Below, piece after piece: positions 25,886 to 38,324 of a DNA stretch of 64,000 bases. This stretch comes from Polytrichum commune (Eukaryota > Streptophyta > Polytrichopsida > Polytrichales > Polytrichaceae), in NCBI GenBank assembly GCA_950295325.1, contig OX485809.1, positions 10,416,001 through 10,480,000 on the forward strand. Reading direction: 5' to 3'. Position 1 is the first letter of the stretch. Every line of letters begins with the position of its first letter. Both the position numbers and the translations under genes were made by a program. The notes under the pieces were generated by a model that ran no database searches, had not been told where the DNA came from, and was given only the letters and a program-made list of their open reading frames with translations.

Positions 25886-26254
25886 GCTACACCGTTTATG
25901 GTATTTAGTGTCAGTTGCGTAATAGTGTCACTGACCCTATTTTGAGACATATCACTACAAGGAAATGAGTGTATAATTGACAAATATGTGACACTAAAAT
26001 GTCCGAAGTGACAAAATCAGCTCAAAGCTATGAGTTTTTGTCAATTCGGACATTATTCAAAATTTGTGTCAATTTTCTGTCATCAGATTTATATATTTCA
26101 CGTTTAACTTATTCCCTTCACCTGAGCATGTGTCTCATATTTATTAACAACAAAAGGTGTTACAAAAGGTTTTTAATTATTGTAATTACTAGTATAAGTA
26201 ATTAATATAATTAATGTATTTACTATAATTAATGTAATAACTAATTTAATTAAT

Positions 26255-26510
26255 TAATGTAAATACTGAAATTACCAATTTAAGTAAATACTGAAATTAC
26301 CCTTTTGAGTAATATTGAAATTACCAATTTAACTAAATGGGGAAATTACCAATTTAAGTAAATACTGAAATTACCAATTTAACTAAATACTGAAATTTGT
26401 TAATTTAAGTAAATATTGAAATTTTCTAATTTAGGTAAATACTGAAATTTGCTAATTTAAGTAAATATTGAAATTTTCTATTTTCAGTAAAATACTGAAA
26501 TTATTGTAAT
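26255..26510. repeat. AT-rich tandem array, period about 28-30 bp
   Basis: About nine degenerate units of the form TAAATACTGAAATTACCAAT plus TTAAG or TTAAC, with later units carrying TTTGTTAA or TTTTCTAA in place of TACCAA. It lies in the interior of the CACTA element. Unit divergence increases to the right. Confidence 0.8.
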
Positions 26511-26732
26511 TAATGTAGTTAAAATAATTATAATAATTACTGTAATAATGTTTAGGAGTATTTTTGTAAATTGTTTTTAATACAAATACAATACGTACTA
26601 ATTAAAAACAGTAAATACATTAATTTTATGCTTGTTTTTACTTTCACTAATTAAAATATATATATACATAAGTTTATAAGTCTTATGGCTTCTTCATACA
26701 AAACTCTTACATACTTGGCCTATATTATGTAA

Positions 26733-26940
26733 TGAGCGGTGGCTTAGTGGCTAAGGCCTTCACACTATAGCCAAGAGGTTCAAGGTTCGATCCCCTTGAC
26801 CCCTCACCCTTGGCTTCGCCTAGGGTAGGTAGGTGGCTTTGTCCATTAGCCTAGGTTAGGTGAGGTGGCCCTTCGCCCTTAGACCTATGTGAGTAGGCCC
26901 CGAATGCGAGGGTGGATTACTAATTTAGGATTTTTTTTAC
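26733..26940 (+). mobile_element. tRNA-derived SINE inside the CACTA element
   Basis: An A box (GGTGGCTTAGTGGCTAAGGC, from about 26738) and a perfect B box (GGTTCGATCCC, 26784-26794) at tRNA-like spacing head a GC-richer body of about 200 bp (CCTTGGCTTCGCCTAGGGTA...) that ends in a T run (about 26931-26938). The acceptor stem does not pair, so it is not a functional tRNA. The head resembles that of the SINE at 63.1-63.4 kb (TGGCTTGGTGGTTAGGGC on the minus strand). No target duplication was found. Confidence 0.7.
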
Positions 26941-27642
26941 TAGTATAACTTGGACATTAAACCACATCACCATGGGTAAATGACGAGGTAAAGAGAATCC
27001 AACATGGCAAGGGGGCCGGAGTAAATGGAATCCTACGTGTATAATTGTCCCAGATGACAAAGAAATTGACAGAACTCTGTTAATTGTATGACCAAATCAA
27101 GGTGCCCTATATGACACCCAAATTAACAGAATTTCGTCACATTTTTGTCAAATAGGTCATATAAACTCTTGTAGTGTATGTTGGGTTACATAAATGATCA
27201 ACAACTCCGTCATTAGTGCCCCCTCATGACATTTGACGTTCAAGTGTGCTTACTAATATCTTGACATGAGTATGTTCGATATTGTTTTGAGGTGTATGCT
27301 TATGTTACACAATGATATGCAAATTGACTAATGTGTACACATTACACTTGGCATTCACATGTTCAAGAATATTTTCCTATTTCAAAGACATGACATTTGT
27401 TATTAGTTACCTTGATTTTAAAAAAATTCCCTTTGCACACTAAATGCAAAACTATCATCTCAAGTATCCCAATGTGTTATGCTAAATGTCATAATGTAAA
27501 TATATTTTCAATTCAAAAAATTACTTATGTTGACAAATAATATCTTATTGACAACTCGTGGATGCGACACTTTGAAGCCTCTAGACTTCTAGTTTAGGCC
27601 CACAATTAGCATATGTGACAATAAATACCATAAATAGTGTGG

Positions 27643-28053
27643 TTGGAAAAAGTAAGCATGTAAGACTCATGTACCTTACATAGAATCATTTTCCCAACCA
27701 TCATTTGACCATCGAGCTAACGCTTCCTTAAATGCGTGCATGGTTGGTGTACCACAAACATAAATTGACACAATCACAAAAAGACCACGATTAACATTTT
27801 TGTTTTTGTTTTTCTTAAAATGGAGTCACCAATGGCTTACTTTGATTTTGTGATAGGTTGTTTCTTGTCACTCTTCACTAGATTTTTAAATGACTTGTGT
27901 AGGTGAATGTGAAATGTAACCTCCTATAAACAAGAAAATTATAAAGGGGTACAAAGGTAGACGTACTAATGATACCGTGAGTAATAGACTCGTGTGATTA
28001 TATTCAAGTGTTTTCAATTTAGTGTGACACATACACTACATACACAAAAAATA
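27643..28053. other. AT-rich spacer, nothing recognised
   Basis: Short stretch between two transposons. No frame, repeat end or RNA motif is evident. Confidence 0.4.
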
Positions 28054-29867
28054 CACTCTAATTTCTGTAATATGTGAAATTAAGGAATAATGTAGTGTTG
28101 GCATGAATGTGTGATAAAAGAGAATCAATGTAGCATGTGACGCTTTGGGATATCACAAAATGCAACATTGTAATGCTTAAATTGATGATTTCATACATAG
28201 GACATGGATAATCTTCCAAAGTTACACACATATGCAAACCTCAAACTTTCTAGGATATGTTTGTTCAAAATTTCATAACAATATGTACAAAATGGTCCAA
28301 AATGGTCATGACAAGGACAATGTAAAAAACACTTCAACATATGGAACATTTACAAAAAAAAATGGTGACCATCAACCATGCAATGTAAAACTCTTTATAT
28401 CACACTTGTGAGTTCACCGTTTCATCCTAATTACAATTCACAAGAAATGTGACAAGGAATGAATTTCGACATTGCCACTTCAACCACTGTAGCCAAAGTT
28501 CATGTTGCCATGTTTCAACCTCTCTTTAGGGAGGTATGTATCACATGAAGGTCATTGCAATGTCGCATGAGAACAAATAGGAGCCATGCGTGACATCTAT
28601 ATGAACCCTGTAAGCTCAATTCAAGGTTAAAAAGACGGTAATTTGGTTAATGATTTGGGTTAACAAGGTTAATAACTAGGAGCCTCATGGGAGCAACAAC
28701 TACAAATCTCTTGCTACACATCCATTATCCAAGGCTTTGAGTTATCAATTCAGTTGTCACACTTAGGTTTGAGGAACCATTTCATCCACAAAAGGTGGTA
28801 GAAGTTTATGTGGATTCAAGTGCGTGAAGACAAAGTTAAGGATGCGCAATTCACATTCCATAGACTTCGAGTTCAGTTATAATGTCCGACTTTGCATACC
28901 CTTCCAACAACAATGTATTAGAAAGTACAACACAAATCTCAAACATGACGATTGGGTGCTTCTGTAAATTCCTATGGTGGCTTGAAGATGCCTCGCTACA
29001 ATTCAAAAGGCACTACCTCTTTGACAGTTCCAAGATCAAACACAAGTTGTAAAAACTTGATGGCATTATGTGCACGACTTGAGCCTCTCAACTTCAAATT
29101 GCACCAAACACATGTGCACTCACCTATCCAAAAACCAAACATAATCAAACTTTGAAATGTAATACAAACCATGGATCATGAAGATAGAGATGAAGAATGA
29201 CACCCACCTTGTTTTTTTAATGAGAGATTTGACAATCAACAACCTTTAAACCAAATTTGGGCACCCACTACTCCACTTCATCTTAAACCCAAAGCTTGTC
29301 CACTCTCAAAAACCACTTGAGTGGAATTCCCAACCTCTCAGTTCACAAAAGCTAAACATTTTAAGCTCATGATTATGCATACAAGGAGGAGAAACAACAT
29401 TGAAATGAAGTTTGAAACACACCTCACATTTCCAACGTGCCAAAGCTCCTGACCTACATGCAGTTTGATCTTTCAAGGTTATTTTCTTTTACAATGTGAG
29501 TTGACCTTTGGTGATCTTCTCTACACATTAACAAGACATCAAGTCAACTTCGGTTTTGTAAGTTCTTCAAGCCTTCTCAAAGTCTTTGTCCTATGCTTCC
29601 TCAATACCCCCTAAACCCTACCCCCCCCCCCCTAACACCTCAAACCATGAGGGTAAATTGTCAAGAGAAAAGAGTAACATTTAATAAAGGTAAATGGGTT
29701 GAGGTAATTCTAATAGGGCTTCCTCCAAAGGACCCAACAACAAGTAGGGCTAAACCCGTGGTATATAAAGGGGAAATGTGACAACAACGAGTCAAATTTA
29801 AACGGAGAACACCCATTCCCTAGGGCTTTGGGATATAAGAGAAGGAGTGGCATTACGGAGGTTGGGG
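28054..29867 (-). mobile_element. TA-flanked mariner/pogo-like non-autonomous element, long copy
   Basis: The left end CACTCTAATTTCTGTAATAT (preceded by TA at 28052-28053) and right end GGCATTACGGAGGTTGGGG (followed by TA at 29868-29869) match the ends of the shorter copies at 45024-45461 and 49550-49906. The right subterminal block (CATTCCCTAGGGCTTTGGG, then ATATAAGAGAAGGAG) and the left block (ATGTGTGATAAAAGAGAATC) are shared too. The 1.8-kb interior encodes nothing I recognise; a C-homopolymer lies at about 29621-29633. Confidence 0.65.
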
Positions 29868-30368
29868 TATATATGTCTTTATTATATTAAATAATTGATC
29901 CACATTTACTTTCCAGTGAGAATTTTTTTTATTTTTTTTCATCTATAGGATGTAACTCGTAATAACTTGACCCTACAACATACATCATTGAAGCTAAGGA
30001 ATGAATGCATCTAGAAAGTCATAAGTCCACTAGCCATTTGATGTTTTTTGCCGACATAACCCTATCTCCATGTGCAAAGGGCGTACCCACAATGTTGTGG
30101 AATACAGGGTTGTAGTTTGAAAAAATCTTGAACCCTATAGCAAACCCTGATGCAATTGGAGCAATGTTGGTGGTGATGTGGGATGATGACCAAATAGAGA
30201 CAAATGTAATTTGGATGGAACAAGCACACCTATTCTCAAAAATTTCTTTAAACTTCAGGATGCCTTTTGCACCTATCGTAAGGGAGGCCCGTCGAGGGCG
30301 CTCGCACAGGCCATTGGGGGCCGGGGGTGTCTCAAACCCCATCCAACTAACATGAATGTAAAAAATTA

Positions 30369-30452
<84 letters not shown>

Positions 30453-32029
30453 TAGAGGCATTAGCTTACATACCGTAAAGGGCTCTCTATATTGATAATA
30501 TTTTGTTTTTCCCTCAAGTTTTACCACATGTCAACGTTAGATTGGTTGAGACCTCTTGAACCCCTCATTGACACTGGTGAACATGCAAAACAGAGTGCTC
30601 TCTACGGTAGTATACATAAGGGGGAAGAGGTATTGCTTTCCTTTAGTGTGTGGAAATAGAAAAGGTTATTGGGAATTCTGTGCAATGCAAATTTAACTTA
30701 ACTTAGTATTCTTAAGCAACCCAATTTTTCACACATGTTTTGTGTGAAAAGAGTCACCTTGACATGAATGTATCACTCAAACTTTGAGAATGACCCATGT
30801 ATGCAAAGATTGTCTCACCTCAAAGCCACCAAACATCAACAAGTATACAACGAATGTTATTGTTTAGACGTGATTTGGTGGGGTAGTTTCTTTTTCTATC
30901 ATTATCAATATTGTATACTAATACCATGCATTTGCCTAAACAACCTTCCAACATCGGTTTGAAGATCCCATTCGAACTCGACATGTATGGAAGAAAGACA
31001 ACCATATATATATTTCAAACTACCTTCTTTGTATGGTTGGAGTTCTCATGGTTAATTTTGATCTTTTTTAAATCACGTCTAAACAACATTTGACATCTCA
31101 TTCAAGATGTAGTTAGATTGGCCAAAACTATGAACTAGATTTGTGATGTGGTGGAGAATCGCCACACAAGAAAAACATCACACCAAAAACCTTGTTGCTT
31201 TATTAACAAATAAATGCCACCCATATATCATAGAAAATTTGAGATTTTGCTATTAAGATGTAATGAAATGTAAACAATCTTAAAAAACTGTAATTGAAGG
31301 TAATTGACTGGCAGGCCTAAGTTTCTACAAGTATTCATACACATTTGAACTAATTAATTTCATTCTTCACAATTAGTTAATGTGAAGGTGTGTAAATACT
31401 TGTGAAAGTAGAAGGCATTAACTAAACTGTTATAAAATAAACATACTCAAAGTAACACACTAATTTAGGTTTCATTTTAAATGACAAAGACCCTCTCAAA
31501 TGATAAGTTTCAAAAATTAGAATCTCGATGTTGATGAGAATTTTGTAATATTTTTGACTTTCAAGTTAATTACATGATTTGATAACGGTTTCGCTTTGAA
31601 AACGAAACTTCATTCATATGCTTATCTACTAAGTGGAAGTGAACAAATATTTTAAATTTTGGACCTTGAAGGTGAAGTGCACTCAATATGGGTTACGTGG
31701 ACAAGTGACTTTTGAGAACACAAAGACATTTTTCTCTCAAAGTTGGGCAGGGCAGGCAACAATTTTTGGTCGGGATCATTTCTTTGGATTTGTTTTTGGG
31801 GACGTTGTTCAAGGTGCCAAGTCACGAGCTGCACCCCCTATCCACCTCCCTTTGAAAGCTTATAGGGGGAGGGTTAATGTTTATCGTTGAGAGATGGGTC
31901 TAGCTTTGTAGGCATCCATGTCATGCTTGGGACTTAAGACTTGGGACCATGTGTGAAGAGGTCAGTCCCAACTTTCATACTCCCAACGGTTGAGATTGCA
32001 CAAATTAGCCTCAAGTGACTTGGGACTTA
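29868..32029. other. Intergenic with a large trinucleotide microsatellite
   Basis: No gene recognised. At 30370-30452 a (GAT)n array of roughly 17 units runs directly into (TAA/ATT)n. Open frames at 30.0-30.3, 30.8-31.1 and 31.6-31.9 kb are short, mutually overlapping and without domains. Confidence 0.5.
30370..30452. repeat. Compound (GAT)n-(ATT)n microsatellite
   Basis: An uninterrupted GAT repeat of about 17 units is followed by GATAATAATAT and then a run of ATT units. Compound trinucleotide microsatellites of this length are usually highly polymorphic. Confidence 0.95.
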
Positions 32030-32535
32030 GGGCCACTTCACACACGAGACTGAGAGCCCGTGACATTACAGTTCAAGCACTCTCATTGGTGGAAAAGGTG
32101 GAGCCCGTCCAAGTTCGCTTCACACTACGCTCGAGGGACCAACGGAGTGAATATGTGAATGCAAGATGGATGTAAAGTCTACATGGATTCCTAATGACAT
32201 CGAGTGGATCATGTTTGATGGTCACAAGGACTATTTTCAATAACCCCTCTTGGAGGTTGGCCTAACACAAAACCGAGAGACCATGGCACGAGTTCCGAAT
32301 GCTCACAAATCATCGATTCATTATATTTTATCATGTGTGAGGACCCCGCATAAACAAAAATTCTTTGAAATGGCATTTGGTTTTGGGCCTGGTCGCATAT
32401 GACTTCACACTGCACTTGAGGGCCCGTGACCACACTACATGATTTTGGAAAGTGTCTTGGGACGGCCTTTGAACGCTTTCTTTTGGGCTCCCACAATTTC
32501 ATGGTCACGGCTCTTGGCTCATGTGTGAAGCGGCC
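32030..32535. mobile_element. Harbinger/Tourist-like MITE, copy 1
   Basis: Ends GGGCCACTTCACACACGAGA and the inverse of GGCCGCTTCACACATGAGCC, flanked by TTA on each side (32027-32029, 32536-32538). A 3-bp TTA/TAA target and GGGCC termini are typical of PIF/Harbinger. It is 506 bp, the same length as copy 2 at 46805-47310, with which it is collinear throughout (CAAGCACTCTCATTGGTGGA; GCATTTGGTTTTGG versus GCAATTGGTTGAGG). Confidence 0.8.
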
Positions 32536-33569
32536 TTAGGCCTCGGGACCCTTGTGTGAACCGGCCCTCACTTATCGGTGTTTGGGAAATGGATATATAT
32601 ATGCTTTGTAAGATTCTCTTGGAGGAATTGTTGTTGTTGTTTCCTTCAATGTGGGATGAGTCGCTCATCTATCCCAAGGTGTGATTCTCTAAGACACAGA
32701 TATGGGAACAATTTTTGGGAATTGAGATTTTTTGGGTCTCACATCAAAAAGTTTGTGCCCTATATTTATAGCATGCAATCTCGCCCTTGCTACTATTGAA
32801 CCAAATGCATTTCTTGTGAGTACATTATTAATATGAATATTATGTATTTGAAACTAGCCTTCTTGCCTTTTGATGATATTCATTAAGGTAGATGGGTCTT
32901 AAGTGGCTCGTTTTCTTACCTAAACCCCTATTTTTGATTGGTATGTGGTTCAATGAGGATCAAAGAGCAAACATCATGAAGACACATGTTTAAAAGAGAT
33001 GGGACTATGTTATCAAATATTAATAAATTCCCTACACTCAATAATGAACACAATTGGGAGAACTTACATATCCAGTGAAGAAATCAACAAACATGCATGC
33101 ACTTTTGATAATCATAACTAGATCAGGGGAGGTCCAATTTTCAATCCGGTTTTTGCATATGTTTGATCATAAATATGCTAATGCAACACAAGTTATTTGT
33201 TGTGTACAACTAATTGGTAGGAATTGGAGGACATGAAAAACCAAACCAAGTACCACCCACACACCTTATTTGCTTACAACAGGCTATAGTGCTAAGTTGC
33301 ACGTGAAACCCGTTTGTATACATAAACCCAACCCATAAACTTTAACCAACACTATGTACCCCATCATCACACGTTTGGACTTTCCAAATGTACGACAATG
33401 GTAGATAGTGTTGTGTGTTGGGTTATGTGTCGGTTTCTTAATATGCTTTTCCTTAGTGCCACGTGTTTGTATTGAATTTTACATGAGATTTGTGAAGCAA
33501 AAGGAGAGCATATTGTGGAAGTGTTTTTTTTAGCATGTAGTCATTCAGATTTCATTCTCATGGAGCTTA
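32536..33569. other. Intergenic, nothing recognised
   Basis: AT-rich spacer between two Harbinger-like elements. The frames at 32.6 and 33.05 kb have no family resemblance. Confidence 0.45.
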
Positions 33570-34143
33570 GGGCCACTTCACACATGAGCCAAGAGCCGTG
33601 ACCTTGTAATGGTGAGGACCCTTGACTCTCATCCAAAAGCCGTACCATGGGTGTTGGGAAAGCCCTTTTATGTAGTCTTGGGCCCTCAAGCATAGTGTGA
33701 AGTGAGAATGAACCATGTTGTGGGACCATTGCATATTTTGTTGGCGGAAAAAGAGGGGAGGATTTGGTTTAATATAATATGTCTCCAAGTTTATCAATTT
33801 AAGATAATTACTTGGTGGTGTTTGTCTGTCTTGGAATCTGTCCCGGAATCTACCATGCAGTCTGTCATGAAATCTGTCATGCTTGAAAAAAATATTAAAA
33901 AAGTCATGGTCTCCCGGAATTTGCGTCAAACCCACCTCCAAGAGATGGGTTATAGACCATGCACCCTTATCCACAACCAGCCATGTAGGACTCCATGTAG
34001 ACTTTTCATCCACAAACTTTTCTTTGGGCCTTTAGGCGACCTCCTAGTGTGAAGTGAACTTGGACGGTCTCCGCCTTTTCGACCAATGAGAGCTCTTACA
34101 TTGCCATGGTCAAGGGCCTTCAGCCTTGTGTGTGAAGTGGCCC
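33570..34143. mobile_element. Harbinger/Tourist-like MITE, copy 3 (diverged)
   Basis: Ends GGGCCACTTCACACATGAGC and the inverse of GGGCCACTTCACACACAAGG, flanked by TTA on each side (33567-33569, 34144-34146). Subterminal motifs are shared with copies 1 and 2 (GACGGTCTCCGCCTTTTCGA is the inverse of their GTGGAAAAGGCGGAGCC region), but the interior differs, including short TCTGTCATGAAATCTGTCAT direct repeats at about 33830-33885. Confidence 0.78.
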
Positions 34144-35256
34144 TTATATGGATTTCCTTGCTACTACTATCCAAAGAATATTTACGATCTAAATTTTGTA
34201 CATGAGTCTCTGCCGTATCAAGATGTCAAATTATACTTCCAACTGTATACATGTAATCTCGAGTGATTCATATCATCAACACTAGAACATTAGAAAACCT
34301 TTCATCCTAATAAGTCGTCTAAAGTTATTTTGAAAGCATCCTTTGACCTCATAAAAGCACTGAAACTTCCCTCAAACTTTGCCACATGTCATTCCAGCAT
34401 TGGTTCAGACCACTTGAATCACATGTGGAAGTACATTACGGCGCGAGTGAGTAAAGATGAAAGACTACCCTCGGGCCTTTATGGGTCCATTTTTATGAAC
34501 TCATTTTGACTTGGAGGTTAGGTGCATACACTAAGGATTACATCATGTAAGTGTGTTTCATGTCCTCCATATACTTGTTATTTGATCGTCAACAATCATA
34601 GTGCGATATGTAAACCCTGAGAAATGGTGTAAGGGAAGTGGGTGTAATTCAAACTCTCCTCTTAAAGGGCATATATATATATATCCAAGTTGTGCGTGGT
34701 TTATGTGTGGATCTAAGAATGGGTGCTTAAAAGACATGTGTTTCAAAGAGATAGGAGATTACATTTTCAAATTTAGTTAGCCACTCCATGTTCAATAGTC
34801 AACATAATTGGAGGGGTATATAGAATAGAGGCACCCATAACCAATCATTTTAGAGATTTTATGGCCAATTTGGAGAAGTACGAGGTGGTGCAATTTTTTC
34901 TTGTGTAGGAGGATAGAAATCAGGATGACTACAAATTTTCTTTAGTAATTTTATTCCTTCAAATGAATCTATTTTGAAAATCTGAAGTCAAAAGTTGGTC
35001 AAAATATATTATCAATGTCTAAGTCTATCATAACCACTCATTCCTCCTCACTTTAGCACTCAAAACTAGGACATGTGTCATGACACTATTGGTTCCAACC
35101 TAATTGAAATTCAGTCCCAAGATGATTGCAATTCAATCCTAGCCTCATCAAAATTTGAGTACACTATAGATTGCCGATGGAGTTTTGATCAGAAATAGGT
35201 GACTCTTCTATATATGAGCATTTAATGACAAATATTAAAATGTTATATATACATAG

Positions 35257-35304
<48 letters not shown>

Positions 35305-37182
35305 GTATATATATATATGTATATTCACTTTCACAAACAAATAAAATATTCATACGAGCTCATAAAATTATGAGGAAGATGCCTATATGCATAATTTGGA
35401 TTTGCTAATTATCTTGCACTAATTGAGTATTTCGTAGCCTACAAGACGTGGGTACTAAGAAAAAATGTCCATTTATGGTCCATTGACATGGAGGGTGGGC
35501 TCTTCATACCACGTATGAACTCACGTGAGTGTAAGAAGGGGTATTATTTGAGGCAATAGCATACATATTATACATAAGGTAGATATATTATTTTTCTCGT
35601 GTGTACTTTTCAAAAAAGCTACTAAGAATGTTGGAGTAAAGGTAGATGTGCAAAAAGGGGCCCTTAGGGTTTAGAGAAAATTTGACAATTATATGTGCTA
35701 CACTAAATATGATATTTAGTGTCACCAATTCTAGTTGTCTTGCTCACTACAAATTGTAAACCGTGGTACAGTGTTACCAACATTAGACCCATAATCGACT
35801 ATAATTGAGTGGGTAATCTACAAGAGGTCCAATCGAAGTCATTATAATGCACTGGCTACAATGATCTATATCCTAGAAACAAAATTGTATGAGTTACATC
35901 AAATGGATGAATGAGTGTTCAATGATTTCATCAACGATAAATAAATATCTCTTGCTAACAATATCTCAACCATATTTCTCATATGATTTTTTTGGCATAT
36001 ATATATATCATTGGGGTGTGATATGATATGATATGATATGATATATTTATACTTGTGTATGTATTCAGGGGATTTCCCAGCTACATATTTATGCGTATAA
36101 CATTTATAGGAGGAGAAATCCTTGTACATCAGGGGTACTTATATCATGGTCATACACGTAGGTGGTTTCCAGTCCTGATGACCCCTGAGGTCCTAATTAA
36201 AGATAGGTCCTAACCATGGTCATCAAATTAACCGATTTCGTTAGAAAGATTGATTGATTGATTGATTGATTGTTGGCTCATGTATATGTCCGCGTCCTTG
36301 AGTACTAGGGTAATCCGTGAAGTTTCTATGAGTTCTTGTTTTTTTTGTTTGTAGCTTTGCTACTTACTTGAGACACCGAGGAGGCCTCAAAGAGAAGCAA
36401 AGACACAAAGTTGGTCATGAGTGTCCATTGTAACGTGACAAATGCACATGTTGGCACCATGTCCAAGGTGAATGAGACAACGACGATCACTTTTGACTCC
36501 AAATTTCACCTTGCATTATACATCGATGGATAAGAAAGTAGCATTTTAACCCTTAAGAAGTTGGGGGGGGGGGGGTTGGGTAAACTATTTTTCTTAAAGT
36601 GATCAATGTAGAACTATGAGAATGGCAAGATGTATATGAAGAACACAATTTATAGAAAAAAACGGATTTATGAAAGAATCAAACGAATATTTAGTATATG
36701 AAGAAAATAGTGTAGATACTATGTTGTATTGAAGTATGGAAAGAGTCCTATGTAAAGATGATGAAGTAAGGGAGAGTTGCCCAAATTTGAGCGTAGAGAA
36801 TATTGATTGCAAACAATCTCAAGAAAAAGTATACATGCCTAAAAGAAACGATTAAAGTTCTTCACCACAATGACATTCCAAAGAACCAAAAATATACAAA
36901 TATACAAAGTACTAATACTATAGTAATCTTACATGAGCTAAAGAATATACAAAATGTTGATGTAGGGAATGACTTGCCATCACAAAATTTTAGATGTGCA
37001 ATTTAGTATGTGATAATCGTATTGATTCAAATCAAGCATAGTGGTGTATAAAGTGATTATCCTACAATGAATCTAATTTATTTAATGTGAAATTTGGGTG
37101 GATTGCGATACAATGTGACCTATAAGACTAACAAAGAAATTATAGTATAATTGGAAGTTTATGAGATAGAAGGTATCAATTA
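34144..37182. other. AT-rich intergenic with simple repeats
   Basis: No gene recognised. It holds an (AT)n microsatellite (about 35256-35320), a (GATAT)n pentamer run (36018-36045), a (GATT)n run (36249-36272), a G-homopolymer (36563-36575), a copy of the dispersed repeat of 7775 (35320-35450), and a single copy of the CACTAAATAT...ATTTAGTGT end motif (35700-35730). Confidence 0.5.
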
Positions 37183-38324
37183 CAGTCTAACCTTGATAAT
37201 GTCACCCTTGTTAATAGAACACCTTGATATTGTCACCTAAAAGTTTGAAACCGATTTTCATAGTGTAAAACTCCCTCGTTATTATCCCTATCACCCTTGA
37301 TAATGTCACTATTTTTTTTCAAAATCCGTAGTGTAAATGTGATAATATCAAGTATGGATGGATTGTATGGGTGGGCATGGGTTCGATATTATTGTTCATG
37401 GGTGAGCATGGACTAAAGCAAAGCATACTGGGGGTCATTGAATGAGCTCTCATTCAATGCTTTCGGCATGATATTCATGGTGAGGTCAAGAAAGTTATAG
37501 ATGGGTTTAATGCTTTTGTACTCTCCCATATCACTATCTTGTTCCTTCCACCAAATGTGACTTCAGTTGTTCAGCCTTTGGATCAAGGAGTGATTGCAGC
37601 ATTCAAAATGTGTTATAAGCGCAAGCTTGTTGCCTTGACTTTGCAACAAATTGATAACAACTCAAATGAAGATTTGGGGAAATTGAATGTTGAAGGCAAG
37701 CCTGTAGAAAAGCTTTGTCCTTTGGAGTACATAAACATGGAAGGTGAAGATGATTTTGAGGTGGAATTTTCTACTAAGGAGCTTGTGCAATTAGTGCAAG
37801 ATGGCGAACAAGTTCTTGATTCCATGGAAGTGGACTCATTGATTGTTGATAGCAGTGATGATGAGTCTAAAGTAGTGAAGCTAAGCGATGCACAAAAACA
37901 TGCTAAAGATGTTTTGAATTTTATGGCTAGCCAAGGTTCTCAGATTTTCAGCACTCATGAGTTGTTAGAAATGGAAAAAATCCATGACAAACTCATTAGA
38001 ATTGGTGTTGCACATTTAACATCAACAAAACAATGTGACATTAGAAGCTTCTTTGTCTCTAGTGAGAGGTCTTTACATGATCTCAATAACACATTATGAT
38101 GTGCTCTTGTTGTTATTCACCATTTTGAATTAGATTTTACATTCAAAAACATTGAAGTCTCGTATTTGTTATTTAAAAAAAATTGTAATTATATTTTGAT
38201 TTTCTACATATTTTTTGATAATATCACATTATGCACAAAATGTGACATTATCAAGTATGTCACACCTTGTTTATATCACACTTTTTGGTGAAACGGAGGG
38301 TGTGACATTATCAAGGTTAGGGTG
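37183..38324 (+). mobile_element. pogo/Tigger (Tc1-mariner) element with transposase fragment
   Basis: Left end CAGTCTAACCTTGATAATGT and right end the inverse of CACCCTAACCTTGATAATGT, each flanked by TA (37181-37182 and 38325-38326), the invariant target of Tc1/mariner elements. The terminal repeats differ only at the third and fourth bases over about 20 bp. The 1142-bp length is far below a full Tigger (about 2.5 kb), and the transposase is only its C-terminal part. A segment near 37366-37431 derives from the hAT element at 9.2 kb. Confidence 0.88.
37446..38099 (+). pseudogene. Tigger-type DDE transposase, C-terminal part
   Basis: Open frame from just after a TGA at 37443 to TGA at 38097. 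It contains FLPPNVTSVVQPLDQGVIAA followed by FKMCYKRKL, the signature of the end of the DDE_1 catalytic domain of pogo/Tigger transposases, then an acidic linker (residues with VDSSDDES) and a C-terminal module (SDAQKHAKDVLNF, CDIRSFFVSS). The DNA-binding CENP-B-like domain and the first catalytic aspartates are missing, replaced by the junction with hAT-derived sequence. No in-frame ATG precedes the conserved block. Confidence 0.85.

Larger units (their letters stand above)
25953..27176. mobile_element. Non-autonomous CACTA (En/Spm) element, nested
   Basis: Ends are CACTACAAGGAAATGAGTG on the left and the complement of CACTACAAGAGTTTATATGA on the right. The 3-bp sequence TAT is duplicated on each side (25950-25952 and 27177-27179), as the CACTA superfamily requires. 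Both subterminal regions carry inverted motifs about TGACA/TGTCA. The interior is an AT-rich tandem array (26255-26510) and a tRNA-like SINE (26733-26940); no transposase frame is present. It sits inside a member of another family, so it is the younger insertion. Confidence 0.88.
25886..27642. mobile_element. TATTTAGTGT-family DNA transposon, interrupted by a CACTA element
   Basis: The left end reads GCTACACCGTTTATGGTATT and the right end is the inverse (ACCATAAATAGTGTGG). The sequence between, once the inner CACTA element is removed, follows the uninterrupted relative at 47677-48167 step by step (AGTGTCACTGACCCTATTTT; CTCATGACATTTGACGTTCA; GTATCCCAATGTGTTATG). No coding capacity remains. Terminal words CAC(T/A)... 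and the shared subterminal repeat suggest a CACTA-related non-autonomous family. Confidence 0.7.

Noticed and set aside
26733-26805. A functional tRNA gene
   Set aside because: A and B boxes are present but the acceptor stem does not pair and no sensible anticodon arm is seen; better explained as a SINE head.
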